A stretch of DNA of 64,000 nucleotides, from assembly GCA_023846275.1 (NCBI GenBank), contig CM043868.1, positions 17,579,755-17,643,754 of the forward strand, given 5' to 3'. Positions 13,972-25,829 of the stretch are shown one piece after another. The notes under the pieces are model-generated. The model saw only the letters and a list, made by a program, of their open reading frames with translations, was not told where the DNA came from and made no database searches. Made by a program: the position numbers and the translations under genes. Source of the DNA: Vanilla planifolia (taxonomy: Eukaryota; Streptophyta; Magnoliopsida; Asparagales; Orchidaceae). The stretch's first letter is position 1; every line of letters starts with the position of its first letter.

Positions 13972-16900
13972 CTGACCAATTCACACCATAAATTTATGAA
14001 GTTTGATTGCAATAAGAATGATAAGATGGAAGTGGGAGTTCACACCTATGATGACTGATTACACCAAAGAACATACCAAAAGAACAAGATTATATCACGC
14101 TTTCAACTAAAGGGATCAAGGCTGTGCTTTTTGTTAAACTGAGAACAACTTGAATTGGAATAGATAGCATAAGGTGGTATTTATTTCGGACAGGGATTCA
14201 GAATACAAAATAACCCAACAACTTATGCCGCTGTTTGGTTTGGAGTTGAAGCCTCGCACACTTAAACTAACGCAGCACCATAACCCCTAAACTCAACTAC
14301 AATCTAACCCACCCACCATCTGGGTTTTTTTCTTCAAGATAAGGATCGCCCATTCTTTTTTCATCATAAGCATTTTAGTCTGTTGTGCTTCTTTGAAAAA
14401 AATTACTCCTATTTGATAATCTAAGAACAGCTTTTTACTCTCTTTATCTACCACTTCTCTTTACACCATTTCCCTTCATTAGTTTCATTGTTTTTGGGAC
14501 ATAGCCGTCTCCCCTTCAATTTTCTTAAACATGTTGCTCGTCCTGTTTATTGGGATATTCACATAAATAATCACATGACTTTCTTAATTACTTGTAAAAT
14601 ACCAAATCTTAGTTATCACATCAATATTACCCAAAACTTTGATACTTACTAAAATACCATACAATTTAATATCAAACCTCAAAAATAAATATTCAATTTT
14701 GCATTTGAAAAACTTTGAAGATAAACTTGAAATTAATTTTTTTTTCGCTTTTCATATGTTATTTGGTCATAGACATTCCTAGGGGTTGAAATAGTAAGTC
14801 TACATAAGACCTAACTATTTATCCAATCTAGATATTTCATATGATTAGCAATTTAATGCATAAAAATAAACAAATTCATCTAGTCAATTGAAGATGAAAA
14901 TGATGGTTAACAAGTTAATTAAATGCTTTCCCATATGCTAGTGTTAGATTTTATGTCAACTTTGTAGAATTTTTAGTAATGCAATTTTGAAAATTAGGAA
15001 GCTTAGTATTCAAGATAAGATGCATATAATGAATCATATGGATTATTTATTATAACATCAAATTTGAAAAATCATTTATATAAAACAACTTATCTGTTCT
15101 TATCCATTATAAAGAATCCTCTAACGTATAAAAAAATTCAACATGAGAAATATTTAAGTTGTATTTTAAAAATATGATTTTACATTGAATGAATGCCACT
15201 TGATAACATTTGAATTAAAGAGTTGTTTTCAGGGTTTTCCCAAGATCTATAGTTACTTTCTTTGGTGGTCACAATCCTTTCTTTGTTTATGGCACAAGGT
15301 TACACCAAGTTGAGTGAGATGCCATTAATATTTAACAACTCAAGAACAATTAACCATAATAATCTATCACCTACTCAATTTTTTTTTCTTCTTATGTCTT
15401 ATTATTCCTCATGTCTCATTTATCTTCTGTCTTTAGATACTTAATTCTTATGGTTTGGTGAGATGACATTTAGAATAGTGCTATATGATTTCACAAAACA
15501 TATCTTATGATTTTGATCAAATTATCAGGTTTCCAGACAAAAAGCCAAAAGAATTTAATTTAGTATTAACCTAAATGAAATGACTATTTTATTTAGTTAA
15601 GAGGTCTATATAGAGAGATTATAAGAATATCAAACATTGGTATTATTAAATTAACTCTTAAAGCATTATCTTATTAATTAAATATCAAATATTTTATAAG
15701 AGGATAAAATATATTGATGTTAGATTTCATGATAGACAAAATAACAAATTGTGATATGTTTAGCCATTAGCTGTTTGTTCCAATTGTCGCTTCCATATGC
15801 TATCGTGTCCCTTAATCATCAAACTTTTGGAATTCTTTTTCTTCTCAAATCAGCTAAGTTATTAATTTTTTTATTTTTGATTAATTTAATTAAGATACTT
15901 ATGTCTTTTTTATTATTTAATCAAGCATATAATTTTGTTCATATTAATTTTGATTTTATGTCACCAAATGCTTCTCTTTTATCATCATTTTTTATAAGGC
16001 CATTGCCTGCTTAGTTGATTTCATTGTAAGGTCATAGTAACTTGTCTCGTTTATTTATTTGTTGTGAGAGTTTAGGCTACCCATATTTTGATGAAAGAAT
16101 TATATTTAGTATTGGTTTTTTTCCTAGTTTTTGTCGAGGGTGGACGTAGACTTGGTTTTAAGTCAAACTACCTCAAAATTGTTTGTGTATAATTTTAATT
16201 ATTGTTGATTTTTTTTATTAAATAGTTTTTTTTAAAAAAATGACATATTTTAAATTAAAATTAAAATTTATATAAAATCTATTTTAGTGATTTGTTAAAC
16301 TTTTTAAAAATACTTTTATACTTTTTTTTTAAATATTTTTATATGAAACTAAAATTTTTATTTTTAGTAATTCATTTCTTTTGTTGAACCATACTTCATT
16401 TGAGTCTACTTGTATTCCTATCCTTTAACTCCCTTCCAAAGGTTATTTCATTTCATTAAGGTGTCTTTCACTTTCTTTTCTTCTTAACTCTAATGGTTTT
16501 TTATTGATTGGGTCTCCTCCATGATGATTTACATTGTTTTTCACTTTTGATTTTAAAAACTTTTAGCTATACAACATCATATTATATAAATCCTTCAATT
16601 TGTATTATACTTGATATTTGTTCTTATATATTATTAATTATATTAATGTACTTATACAATTTCTCAATTATACTTACATGATGCATTTTAGTTCATATTC
16701 TTATTATGTTGTAATCAATAATATTTATGTATGATGCTCTTCTAATTTAATCATATTTATACAATATCTTTAATCATATTTATATAATCCATATCTATTT
16801 ATTTAGCTCAGTTATTCTTATAACATTATATTTTACGATGTCATTTATTATAATTGTTTGATCGGTATCATTTATCAATTAAACTTATTATACTTATACG

Positions 16901-17659
16901 ATTGTTCAAATCATATTGTATGATGCATTTTGTTTTTTCATTCATTTCACACTTCATTGTACTTAGTTAATTTTTTCTTCTCCCTTGATAATACTTGTAC
17001 GAATTATAATGTCATACTTTATAATCCAAATCTTCTCTCCTTATTATATGTATCTAAAATATTGTGATAATATATTGTTTTACACTTGATCATACTTATA
17101 TGATATTTTAAATGCATATTGTACTATCATCTTTAACTTATTGAGTTCAATTACATATTTTATCACATTATATGATTTTCATGATCATATTGTATGATGC
17201 TCTTACAAAAAATTATAAAAATTTTTTTTAGAAATTTCAAAGATATATTTCACTTAAAAATGATTTTATTTTGAAAATTTAGACTATTACAATAAATAAG
17301 ATAAAAAACCCACTACTATAATGAGAAGTCGGAGATGAGGCCACAATGTAATAGAAGCCTCGTACTCATTAGCATGGAATATAGTCAATAAGTAACGGCA
17401 TCTTCATGATAAATAGATATACATTGCCTCTAGTGTCATGGTTAACTTATAGATGGGGTTATTAAAAGATAGAGGTCCTCATCCTTGTTATCATAGAATG
17501 TTGACAATTTTGGGCATTAGCTATATAGTAGATGATGATATGTATGAGATATCAAGTAATAAGAATACTAGTCATATAAGAAACTTTGTTTCTAAAAAAA
17601 CAAAAAATATGATATGATATATGCTATATGATAATAATATTATATAATGACTTTGTGTA
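13972..17659. other. AT-rich intergenic DNA, no gene seen
   Basis: This lies upstream of the aldehyde dehydrogenase pseudogene, where its missing first exon and promoter would be expected. Neither was recognised. The remainder is AT-rich with only short open frames (for example 15,262-15,444 and 15,751-16,014) that carry no known motif. Confidence 0.6.
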
Positions 17660-18532
17660 TTAGGAATAATATGCTTAATGAAATAATAGTCATTTATGTA
17701 CCACATGATGATAATGGACTCCAATTAGGAATTCACCATGCACTGTGTTGAACCTTATGAACCAAAAAGAAAGCATGTAAATTTAATGATAACAAACTCT
17801 TTAAGTACTTATTATGATAGTTTAATGCATATGCTTAGCATGTTTTGTAGGTTATATTAAATATAAGTAGACTTAGTGATTACTTCTCATGGAATGGTAT
17901 AAGAAAGACTCAAATTATCTAATCTTCATGAAGTTTTAAGAACATGAAGATTAAAGAGCAATCTCATTGGTGCAATAAATCCAAGACTTATGAGAAGGGT
18001 TTTCTTATTTTTTAAGAACTTATGTTAAGAATTGGTTTTGAATTTATCATAATTATCAAGAATATTCAAACATGTAAATTCATTTTTTTATTCATGTATA
18101 TCAAATTTAAGATTTGATTTTATGATAAATTATATTTGACATAGATATGAAAATGGCATAGTTAATAATATTATACATTATAAATTGCATATTACATATT
18201 GAGGCAAATTCAATTGATATCACTTATATAAGTCATGAGAAGCATATAAAACTCATTTATTATACTTTTGATCCATTTCTTGACATTATGACCAAATTGA
18301 CATTGGGAAGTAAGAGAAAAATGTTTTGATTGTAAAATTCTACAATCCTTAAAATGGATTATATACCTTAATTATCTTATAACATTGATGAATTTTATCA
18401 TGATTCATTAGAATGCATTAAAATCATGAGTTTTTTTAAGTTATATATATTCCTGGAATACAATAATTGAAAAATCTTAAAATTCTAATCTTAGCATATG
18501 ATACATAAGTATCACGTATAATAGGTTTGGTT
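17660..18532. repeat. ~870-bp dispersed repeat, copy 2
   Basis: Direct-orientation counterpart of 6,620-7,485, starting near AATGAAATAAT and ending at TTTGGTT. It lies immediately left of the minus-strand copia fossil. An additional AT-rich stretch just outside it (17,604-17,655) resembles 196-247. Confidence 0.65.
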
Positions 18533-18559
18533 AGAACATAGTCTTAGAGAATATGTTTT

Positions 18560-21500
18560 TCTCTAACAAATTAGTTTAACTTCTCATCCCTTTTGAGTAG
18601 CTCATGAAATATAAATGAATCCTCTTAGAAAATCACATTTTATGATATTGGTATTCTATTAGTTTCAATATAAGGGTTTTATAGCTTATCATTGCTGAAG
18701 TTTATCCCAAGAAAGCACAATATTATAATCTTGATTAGAACTTTGCTAATGACTTTAGTCTATGTAAACAAAACATAAACAATCAAGAACTTTTACATCA
18801 TTATAAAAGAGGTTTACATTAAAAATGCATTATATGGTGATTTTCCTTAAGATATTGGTGTACCCATCAAGTTAATGAGATAAGTAGTAATCTTAGCACA
18901 TTTGCCCAAGTAGCAAATTAGAGTTTTGGACATAAAATTTGAATGCTTTCAAAGAGTATAAACTTTTGAATGCTTTCAAAGATATGCTCAAATGTAGTGT
19001 CTAATTTTTCTTTCTTCACACTCTTTCAAATTGTATTTTGATCATTTTAAAAAAATGCTCAAATAGAATCAATACCTCACTCTTAACTTTCATTAGATGC
19101 ATTCACATCCTTCTCAAACTATCTTCAACAATAAGGAAACTAATTGTGCATCTTGAAATTATATGTTTAAAAAATTATCAATATAGATCAATCTAAAAAC
19201 TCTTATGATCAATTATTTTCAATAATAAATTTTGATTGATAATGTTTGACTAGTTGGAAATCATGACAAAGGCCTTAAAACTAGTTGAACAAAGTAAAAA
19301 TATTAGGAAGATCTCCTTACTCTTGAAATAAAAGGAAGTCCAATCCACCAATTAAGAAGCTTGATTGTTTAGTTTGTTATTATATTATAGATCTAAATCT
19401 TCCCTAATGTCTCTTGGTTGAGCTACAACATAGCCGTAAGTAATAAATCAAATTGAAAATTAAATATTTTTATTATTTGTGCAAAGAAATAAAATTATAG
19501 TTGTGATCTCTTAAATACAAAACTTAAGATTGAATTTAAAAACTTGGGATTGCAATGAGATGAACGTGTACCATTTTGCCATTTGGTAATGAAATTTTTA
19601 AGGGAACCCTAACTTTTTGAGAATTCTTCAATAGTTTTACATTTAAACAATGTGATTGGATGCTCCATTATCAAGCATCCATTTGATTTTAGTGTTACCA
19701 ATGGAATTGAATATTTGCTATTCTTGTTATTCCTTTGTTATGGGAGTTAAAAATAGATTGTGTTGCTAGAATGATAGACCTAAATGAATTGATAATTCTC
19801 CTTAATCATCCTCCTACCAACAATTGAAAAACCTTTGCCTTTCTTTTAATTTACCAGTTTAGTGGATAACTAATTATTTTGAAATAATTTTGATAACATG
19901 ACCAATTGTTTTATAATAACAATAGGTTAACTTATTAATTTGATCCTTATTTATGGCATCCTTGACACTTTGAAGATAGTAGCCTTAAAAATGATGGCCT
20001 TTCTTATCATCATCTCTTGAGATGTAAGCATAGAACATGCCTCAAAGGGGCTCCAATTTGTTGGTTTTAGAACATATTTGATCTTACAATGCTTTAAGCA
20101 TCATTAAGTCCTTTAAGAAATTGGTGAAGGGTCAACAACTCTTTGTTAAATTCAATCAAAAGTGATGAACAACATTTTCTTTACTACTTAGAGCATATCA
20201 TAGTAAAATTAAGAAAATAAGATGAAAATATTGTATCATATAACATTCTATTGTCAAATTTGTTGGTTATTTACTATAGAAAGTCAAGAATAATTAGCAA
20301 ATATAAGAAAAATCTCAAAACAAGTAATCAATTCTTGCAAAAAGGATTTAACATACAAAATATTAATTAATGCAAAAAAATCTAATCATAATTAAAAAAG
20401 GGGAGTTTAGATTCATAATAATGAATTTTGTATATGTCAAAGGAAAATTAATAATTAAGATAAATTGATATAATTATTCATAGTAATACATACATTTTAA
20501 AAATTTCTATATCTTAAAAAAGATTGAATGAGAAACTATTATATAAAGTGCAAGAAAAATTAAAAAACATATAATAATTAATTAAATATATTTTAATAAA
20601 ATAATTTTGAAAAAGAGCACATTTCGACTATGTTAGCAAATATCTTTAGATTTCTTTCAACTAATATGAATGGATGCTTGCAAGTTGGTTGATGGAATTG
20701 GAACCATAATACTTTTGGATGGAGTTGATAAACCATTTGCTTGAGCTTCCACTATTATAGGAATGATTAAGTAGAGCTTTATCATTAATGTTCATATCAT
20801 CAATAGACTCCAACAAATTAGAAGATAATTCATCCATCCCAACCTTCTTTTGATGATAACAAACATGATCATATTAGGATGAGCAATAGATTTCTATGCC
20901 ATTAATAACATGTATCCCTTACATTTTTCTTTAATAATCAAACACTTGGTAAACGTAAGCAAATTCATTGGCGTGTTTAACTTAGCAATCATTAATAAAT
21001 CAATATAGTTTCACTTGTAAGAGTAAAGCTAAATAATTATTTATTTATGCATTTGTATACCATTAGGATACAAAGCAGCTTTGCACTACTTGTACTAAAT
21101 CTTGTTGGATATCTTGTGTATTACAACATTATCCTTATAATCCATCCAATAATGGAAATGCAGTCCCTAAGAATCTTCTTTGTGATTTTTAGTTGTAGGT
21201 GATTGATTCTTCATGCTCCTCTTTAATTGTCGTCATTCATTCTTTGATGATTCTAAAGCATCACTAGGTAGCCATTAAATATGCGAACAATTTTTGTAGG
21301 TAAACTTAGTCTTTATAGTTAGACTTAGTATTAAATGCATTATAATCTTTCATTATAGCATTACAAATGCAAAATTATATATTTTTTTGCTTTTATAGGT
21401 CCAAATAAGACTTTTGCAAGATTTTAGCTGATGTAGATTAAGTGCCATAATTAAATTTATCTATGTACTCGAAATCTAAAAAACAACTTTGCAAGTTTGT

Positions 21501-21760
21501 CGATGTTGACCTCTTTCCTCATGTGCAAATATTGTAGGAATATTGTTGATTAACAAGTCAAAACTTTAAGTCTATGATAGATTATATGATGTACATTAAA
21601 AAATTTTTGAGTGAAATTATGATATTTATCATTATATTAATTTTAGAACATAAATTCACAAAGTAAGACTATGTTGTCATAATTACACTTTCTAAAAGGC
21701 ACAAGAAAACTATAGATAAGCATAGCCAAGGAATGACTCAAATGATTGCTGTTAGCCATG
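18560..21760 (-). mobile_element. Ty1/copia retrotransposon fossil, copy 2
   Basis: Minus-strand relative of the element at 2,850-6,620. The clearest anchor is the WMLDNGASNHI-type junction near 19,650-19,690, which corresponds to 4,740-4,780 of copy 1. An integrase-type TTYLIN segment occurs near 18,870-18,900. The outer end (21,440-21,760) matches 2,900-3,120 inverted. The reverse-transcriptase part seen in copy 1 was not recognised here. It is broken many times and old. Limits are approximate. Confidence 0.65.
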
Positions 21761-24546
21761 ACCAAGGGTAGACGTTATAAGAGAATATATTTTCATACCA
21801 TATATAGATTTATTTTTGTACTATAGCAAATTTTGATTCCTTTGATTTGGTGGGAGTTGGGCCATTGTTAGATTTGTTAACTAAACCAAATGGATAGAAA
21901 ACTAGTGAGGATGACCATTATTTGATATAAATTGAAAACTTAAATCGAACTAACAGCATCTGAACAATTTTGATTGGATTAGAAAAAGTGATTTTGACTT
22001 TTATAAAAGATTATATGTATTTCTATTTTGAGTTTTATATTTTATTGAATAAATTTTATTGTTTTTCTTTATTTTAATTCAATCAAAATCTAATTTTTAA
22101 ATTTTAGATTTGATCATTAACTAAAATACAAACAAAATTTTTTATCTTTTTTGTTTGATTAAGTTTTTTTTAATAATATTTAATTCTTTATTCACTTTTA
22201 TTTGTCAAAAAACATTTGATTTTTGACAACGTTTAGTTCAATTTTGTTTTCATATTATCTTAATGCAAAACTATTTCATTTAACTGATCTATTAATCGAA
22301 CCTATGCACTTGGTTGAATGTTATATGTACCAATTAGTCCCATAAATCTATTCAATTAAAGTCTGACTAAAATAGAATTAAATGAATATGTATATTTGAT
22401 GAAAGAATCATTGTAAAATTATTAATATAATTTCAATCTAATTAATTTAATTTAGGTTTTAACTTTAAGTTACTCATAACTTTGAGATGATAGTTATTTT
22501 TAAATAAATATGATTTAAAATAGAATTAAATCAGTTTCTTATGAAACTCTTGTTAATAAATAATACAATTTATCTAAAGTATATAAAATTGATGTTAAAT
22601 AAATATGAATGCTTTATTAAATATCCTTAACTATATATGATGGTGACGTAAATTGAGTTGGCCAGCATGCTTACACATTGTCTCTTGAAACGCCAGGAAG
22701 ATATTGATGCATGGTGAATTTGCAACACTTGTAAATTAAACTCATCAACTTTTGTCTTATAAACCTAAAGATTATAGATATTTTATGTTATTTATATATG
22801 TATATAGTTGAATTTGAAAGCCTAAATCTAATCATGAGGCATATATTAAAGGATCACAGTTTTAAAAAAAGTGCGATGACTGCTTGTAGAGAACAAATAA
22901 GTTTCCTCAAGCTAAAGTTCATGTCTTACAATGTAGTGCAATGTTATAAACCTAAATGGTTCACTGACTATACAAAGAAACAAGAACGATTGATTCTTAT
23001 TAATGCTGGTTTAAGAATTAGAGAGCAAACTCTTTGGTCTTGTTTTAGAATATTCTAGTGTTACATCAAGAAGATTAAGCTAATCAATTTTGAAGAATTG
23101 ATATTTTTCCTAATGAATAAGAAAAATAAGAAGGGATAAATGATATTTTTGGCACATGTCCAATTAAATGAATTTTTTATGATAGTTTGTCTTATTAATT
23201 CTATAAAAAAATATCTTATAGAAATTGTAATTTATAAACATCAAGATAAATGTATCCTAATGGAATATAACGACCATTGAGTAGAAGCAAACAAAAATGA
23301 AGTTAATACGTCAATGTTTTAGAGTCTCAGTTTTAGATTTAGCGTTTCTCTTTTCTCTAATGAAATTTTTCTTCCCATGTTTGAGAATAACAACCAAACA
23401 GTTGACAATGAAGCTAAAATATTTTAATTAGTGAAATCATCAACCAAAAAACTTTTCAAGTTATCCTAAATCAAATGAAGAAATTAATTTAAAAAGCTAA
23501 AAAATTGTGAAGTGGGTGCATCTATCATCCTTTATCATTAGAAAATCCTATTAGCATATATAATGCTTACCGTTTTTCATTTACAAGATCATTCTACATT
23601 ACACAAGTTTCGAATAGAGTATCATTCCTTTTAAGCTATCAAAATATTAGGCCTATATTACGACCTCCATTACTTTCCACTATTTTTCTTGTTTTTCAAA
23701 TTTTGCCTAACACAACAACCTTTAAATCGTAATATACATCGTGTACCATTTACTATACTTATTGCTTATATCTATTCCAAACTAGACAACCACTATAACA
23801 TTAGCCCCAGTAGTATGTCTTGCATTGAAGTGAAGCGCTAAGGAACCTAAAATTATTATTGCATCTGGAGGCAAAAAAATTATGAAGAATAGAAAAAGTA
23901 TACTTTAATTAGGTAGAACATTAGCATTTTTACAAAGTCAAGGGTTTATCATTTTTGAAAATGATAAAAAAAAAAATAAAAAAGTCTTTCAATCTAAACA
24001 ATAAATTTCATCATTAAGTTTAGTCTATTTTAATATTTGTGATTTTTTCTTGTTATGCAAAAATAGTTGTCCCCACTTTGTGCCTTCAAAGCCTCATTTA
24101 TCATTGATGATAATATAAAAGATCCTACTCTTCGCATTTTCAAAGCAATTCAATATTGACAGCATATTAGCTCCTAATTAACTCCTAAATGTCTATCATA
24201 CTTTTGTATTGTTGCCATTCTATTACATTCGACAATGTGATTATCAATCAATTGCTAGATCCACAATACGGATACCATCGATAGTATGATCTTCAATTTG
24301 CTTTGAGATTCTACTTCCACTCTCTTGATTGAATGGCTCATCAAACGATGGTAAAAATAAATTTAAACATGGCAAAGGATGAACAATGCTTAGGTCCTCT
24401 TTGCTTACATTTTCTAAAATATAGTTGTTAAAAAATGACTTGCGTGGAAAAGAAATAAAGTTTAGATTAAAAAACATTTATTAAAATCAAATCGTAATAA
24501 AACAATATTTGAAATTGAATTAGCAAACATAATAGCAGTGTGGAAC
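21761..24546. other. AT-rich intergenic DNA, no gene supported
   Basis: An 86-codon open frame at 22,798-23,058 (plus) has no recognisable domain and the AT-biased composition of its surroundings, so it is not called. The rest shows no coding signal, RNA gene or clear repeat. Confidence 0.55.
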
Positions 24547-24558
24547 TGCAGATCGGTT

Positions 24559-24559
<1 letters not shown>
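24547..24559. repeat. LINE target-site duplication, left copy
   Basis: TGCAGATCGGTTT, identical to 25,387-25,399. Together the two copies bracket the poly(A)-tailed LINE and fix its insertion limits. Confidence 0.85.
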
Positions 24560-24589
<30 letters not shown>

Positions 24590-25386
24590 GATGTTCAAAA
24601 GGGGCACAAGCCCAGCAAAAATACAATAGTAGGTGCTATCCTCACGGAGGATCAAACAAATAATCTAGTAGCAACAACTTGGTGAGTGGCTTAGGATATG
24701 CGATCTCACTATTCCAAATAAAGTCTTCTCGGCAAGCAGCACGAGCCACCCAGTCAGCCGGCTGATTACCTTCCCTGTATACATGTGTTATAGTAAGTGC
24801 GTCCATTCCATTAGCACAACGAATAATCTCAGCAATAGGACCATCCACAGGTGCGTTGGCTATAAGCTTTCGGATCGTCAGTACCGCCGTCATGGAATCC
24901 GTCTGCATCTCAATAGCACGAAACTGCGACAGGGACTTCCGCACTAGCTAGAAGGCCGCAAATACTGCCTGGATCTCCATCGCCTCACTTGCCTGAGAAA
25001 CAAACTTCTTCCCCATCACCAGGATCGGCCTCCCCATATGGTCTCTCACTACCACACCAATACCTGCAGAATCCAGGCCACAAGCAGCGTCACAGTTCAC
25101 TTTAATCCACCCAGTGGGAGGGGGAACCCATCTATGGGTTACAGGCAGTTCAGGTGAACTGTATGGGTTCCCGCAGGACTTGGATGAATGTAGGTTGCGT
25201 TGTTCAGCTGCAGCAATGATCTCCAACTTCACATTGCGTAATAGCATCGCAATGTTATCAAGTGGGGCATTATGTTTCTTCGCGTTCCTCCTCCCCCATA
25301 TGTAGTATAACGACGTCGCCAAAAAAGCAGCATGCTCAGCGCCGCTCCCGTACCTAGCCGCCGGCGAACCAACGAACCCCATAAAT
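24560..25386 (-). mobile_element. 5'-truncated LINE (L1-type) insertion with RNase H domain
   Basis: A non-LTR retrotransposon 3' end on the minus strand. It finishes in a poly(A) tail (the T run at 24,562-24,589) after CCCTTTTGAACATC and is flanked by perfect 13-bp duplications. The coding remnant has the C-terminus of LINE ORF2: a tail region with LYYIWGRRNAKK, then a plant RNase H fold starting WVPPPTGWIKVNCDAACG. The four acidic positions of the RNase H site appear in the motifs NCDAA, AMEIQA, QTDSM and QPADWVA. One in-frame TAG at 24,948-24,950 separates the second and third of these; otherwise the frame is open on both sides, to 24,642. Only about 830 bp of a multi-kilobase element were inserted, as is usual for LINEs. 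Exact duplications and the long A tail suggest a fairly recent event. Confidence 0.9.
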
Positions 25387-25399
25387 TGCAGATCGGTTT
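25387..25399. repeat. LINE target-site duplication, right copy
   Basis: TGCAGATCGGTTT, matching 24,547-24,559. It shares one base with the stop codon of the small gene at 25,399-25,704. Confidence 0.85.
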
Positions 25400-25704
25400 C
25401 ATGAAATGAACTGTTCGCGGTATCTGGACGGGACGGCGAAGCGAGCGGAGAACGACCATGGCAAGTTGTCGTGCTCCACCCACGTCGGTCTTTCGTCGAA
25501 ATTCTGAGCATAGCTGCACAGATCGTAGGAGAGACGAGCCGGCGAAGGCCGAGCGTCGAAGGCCCTCTTCTTCTCCTTGATGACCCTCTTCCACAACCTC
25601 CTCCACCATCGCCTGGCCAAGATGGCGGAGAACTCTGTCTTCTGCACAGCACTCTGTCCATCGATCCGGGCATAACGCTGCTCGCCGGAGAACCAATGGC
25701 TCAT
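25399..25704 (-). CDS. small basic plant protein of unknown function (101 aa)
   Basis: An uninterrupted, GC-rich single-exon frame in otherwise AT-rich DNA, which is the main reason to take it as a real gene. The product begins MSHWFSGEQRYARIDG. It has a strongly basic tryptophan/arginine stretch (ARRWWRRLWKRVIKEKKRAF, residues ~30-49), a central SYDLCSYAQNFDE segment and a FSARFAVPS segment near the C-terminus. The YD..SYA.NFDE and SARFA patterns recall small uncharacterised plant proteins with a C-terminal NFD motif; this is from memory and is not a function. No signal peptide or membrane segment is seen. A TATA-like run lies ~75-100 bp upstream. The stop codon sits at the edge of the LINE target duplication, so the original 3' UTR has been displaced by ~830 bp. 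Longer overlapping frames at 25,229-25,729 and 24,948-25,673 cross the LINE boundary and are not the gene. Confidence 0.5.
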   Translation of the reverse strand: MSHWFSGEQRYARIDGQSAVQKTEFSAILARRWWRRLWKRVIKEKKRAFDARPSPARLSYDLCSYAQNFDERPTWVEHDNLPWSFSARFAVPSRYREQFIS

Positions 25705-25775
25705 CTCCTTCTCGACGTCGGGTATGCACAGGGCTTTTTTCTATGTAGAATTGGGCTGTACTACATTGCCGTTGA

Positions 25776-25797
25776 GTTATATATACATATATATTTT
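25776..25797 (-). promoter_or_regulatory. TATA-like run upstream of the small gene
   Basis: On the minus strand the sequence reads as an ATATATATGTATATATAA-type run, 72-93 bases before the ATG at 25,704. Position and composition suit a plant core promoter, but AT-rich runs are common in this window. Confidence 0.35.
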
Positions 25798-25829
25798 AAC
25801 GCCAAACTTCATTTTGGGAGCTGAGGTTG

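Noticed and set aside
10931-14240. MITE-like termini (GGGCATGTTTG near 10,933 and CTGTTTGGTTTGG near 14,230)
   Set aside because: No matching inverted terminus or target duplication was found for either.
22798-23058. 86-codon open frame, plus strand
   Set aside because: No domain, no promoter signal and the same AT-biased composition as flanking DNA.
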